Source of the DNA: Limnohabitans sp. Rim8
Lineage (GTDB): Bacteria > Pseudomonadota > Gammaproteobacteria > Burkholderiales > Burkholderiaceae_C
Assembly: GCA_945877725.1 (NCBI GenBank)
Contig: CAMDXR010000213.1
Location: 1 to 5,702 of the forward strand
DNA length: 5,702 nucleotides
Reading direction: 5' to 3'
Below the pieces are notes generated by a model. That model searched no databases. It saw only the letters and a program-made list of their open reading frames with translations, and was not told where the DNA came from. The position numbers and the translations under genes were made by a program. This document shows, in pieces, positions 5,471 through 5,702 of the stretch (position 1 is its first letter; the number at the start of each line of letters is the position of its first letter).

Positions 5471-5702
5471 GCAGCGCATTAGGACCCCAACGCATCGTCT
5501 GCCTCACCGAGGAGACCACCGAGTGGCTTTATCTGTTGGGGCAAGAGAGCCGCATTGTGGGCATCAGCGGCTACACGGTGCGACCTCGACGGGCGCGCGA
5601 GGAAAAACCCAAGGTCAGTGCTTTTTTGAGCGCCAAGATTGACAAAATTCTGGCCTTGCAGCCCGACTGCGTGTTGGGCTTTTCTGACTTACAGGCCGAC
5701 AT
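5467..5702 (+). CDS. BtuF-like cobalamin ABC-transporter substrate-binding protein, N-terminal part, cut by window edge
   Basis: Seventy-eight codons are visible before the window ends. The sequence PQRIVCLTEETTEWLYLLGQ (7-26), then SRIVGISGYTVRP, AFLSAKIDKILALQPDCVLGFSD, follows the first lobe of the TroA/BtuF-type (class III) periplasmic binding fold: a first strand 'RIVxL', a helix, 'xVGxS', and 'ILALxPDLVL'. Relatives deliver corrinoids or iron chelates to an ABC importer. Downstream of btuB and cobB under a B12 riboswitch, a corrinoid ligand is the best inference. No signal peptide is visible: the chain starts MSSALGPQRIV and enters the fold at once. The ATG overlaps the cobB stop (ATGA, 5467-5470), which argues that this short N-terminus is real and translation is coupled. 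The residue that would contact the ligand lies in the missing part. Confidence 0.82.
   Translation, partial: MSSALGPQRIVCLTEETTEWLYLLGQESRIVGISGYTVRPRRAREEKPKVSAFLSAKIDKILALQPDCVLGFSDLQAD

Overview
The window looks like chromosomal DNA of a betaproteobacterium, most likely Burkholderiales and probably Comamonadaceae. This is inferred from the zapB-like/zapA/6S RNA block, the style of the cobalamin locus and the protein sequences; no marker gene settles the genus. About 95% of the window is accounted for. I see no mobile element, CRISPR array, tRNA or rRNA.

Left half, minus strand (1879 down to 1): a ZapB-like coiled-coil gene (1652-1879) and zapA (1329-1655) overlap by 4 bases. They are followed by the 6S RNA gene ssrS (about 1107-1279), which has its own promoter-like sequence. 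About 35 bases after the 6S 3' end begins a fumarylacetoacetate-hydrolase-family gene (298-1071). It overlaps by 4 bases the start of a ketopantoate-reductase-family gene that runs off the left edge. The first block concerns cell division and global transcription control. The second looks like a small catabolic pair of unknown substrate.

Right half, plus strand (about 1950 to 5702): a cobalamin (B12) riboswitch (about 1960-2183) is followed by a hairpin-rich expression platform and then by btuB (outer-membrane TonB-dependent B12 receptor), cobB/cbiA (cobyrinate a,c-diamide synthase) and the start of a BtuF-like binding-protein gene cut by the right edge. The gaps are 8 bases (btuB-cobB) and a 4-base overlap (cobB-btuF-like), so this is read as one B12-repressed operon that couples corrinoid import to corrin-ring amidation.

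The two halves are divergently transcribed from a compact region (about 1880-1960) that holds both candidate promoters. No wholly new system is evident. The points most worth a second look are: a possible partial repeat of riboswitch core motifs between the aptamer and btuB; the poorly defined btuB start; the BtuF-like protein that begins without a signal peptide; the FAH-family gene directly behind 6S RNA; and the apparent loss of the usual catalytic histidine in that FAH protein.
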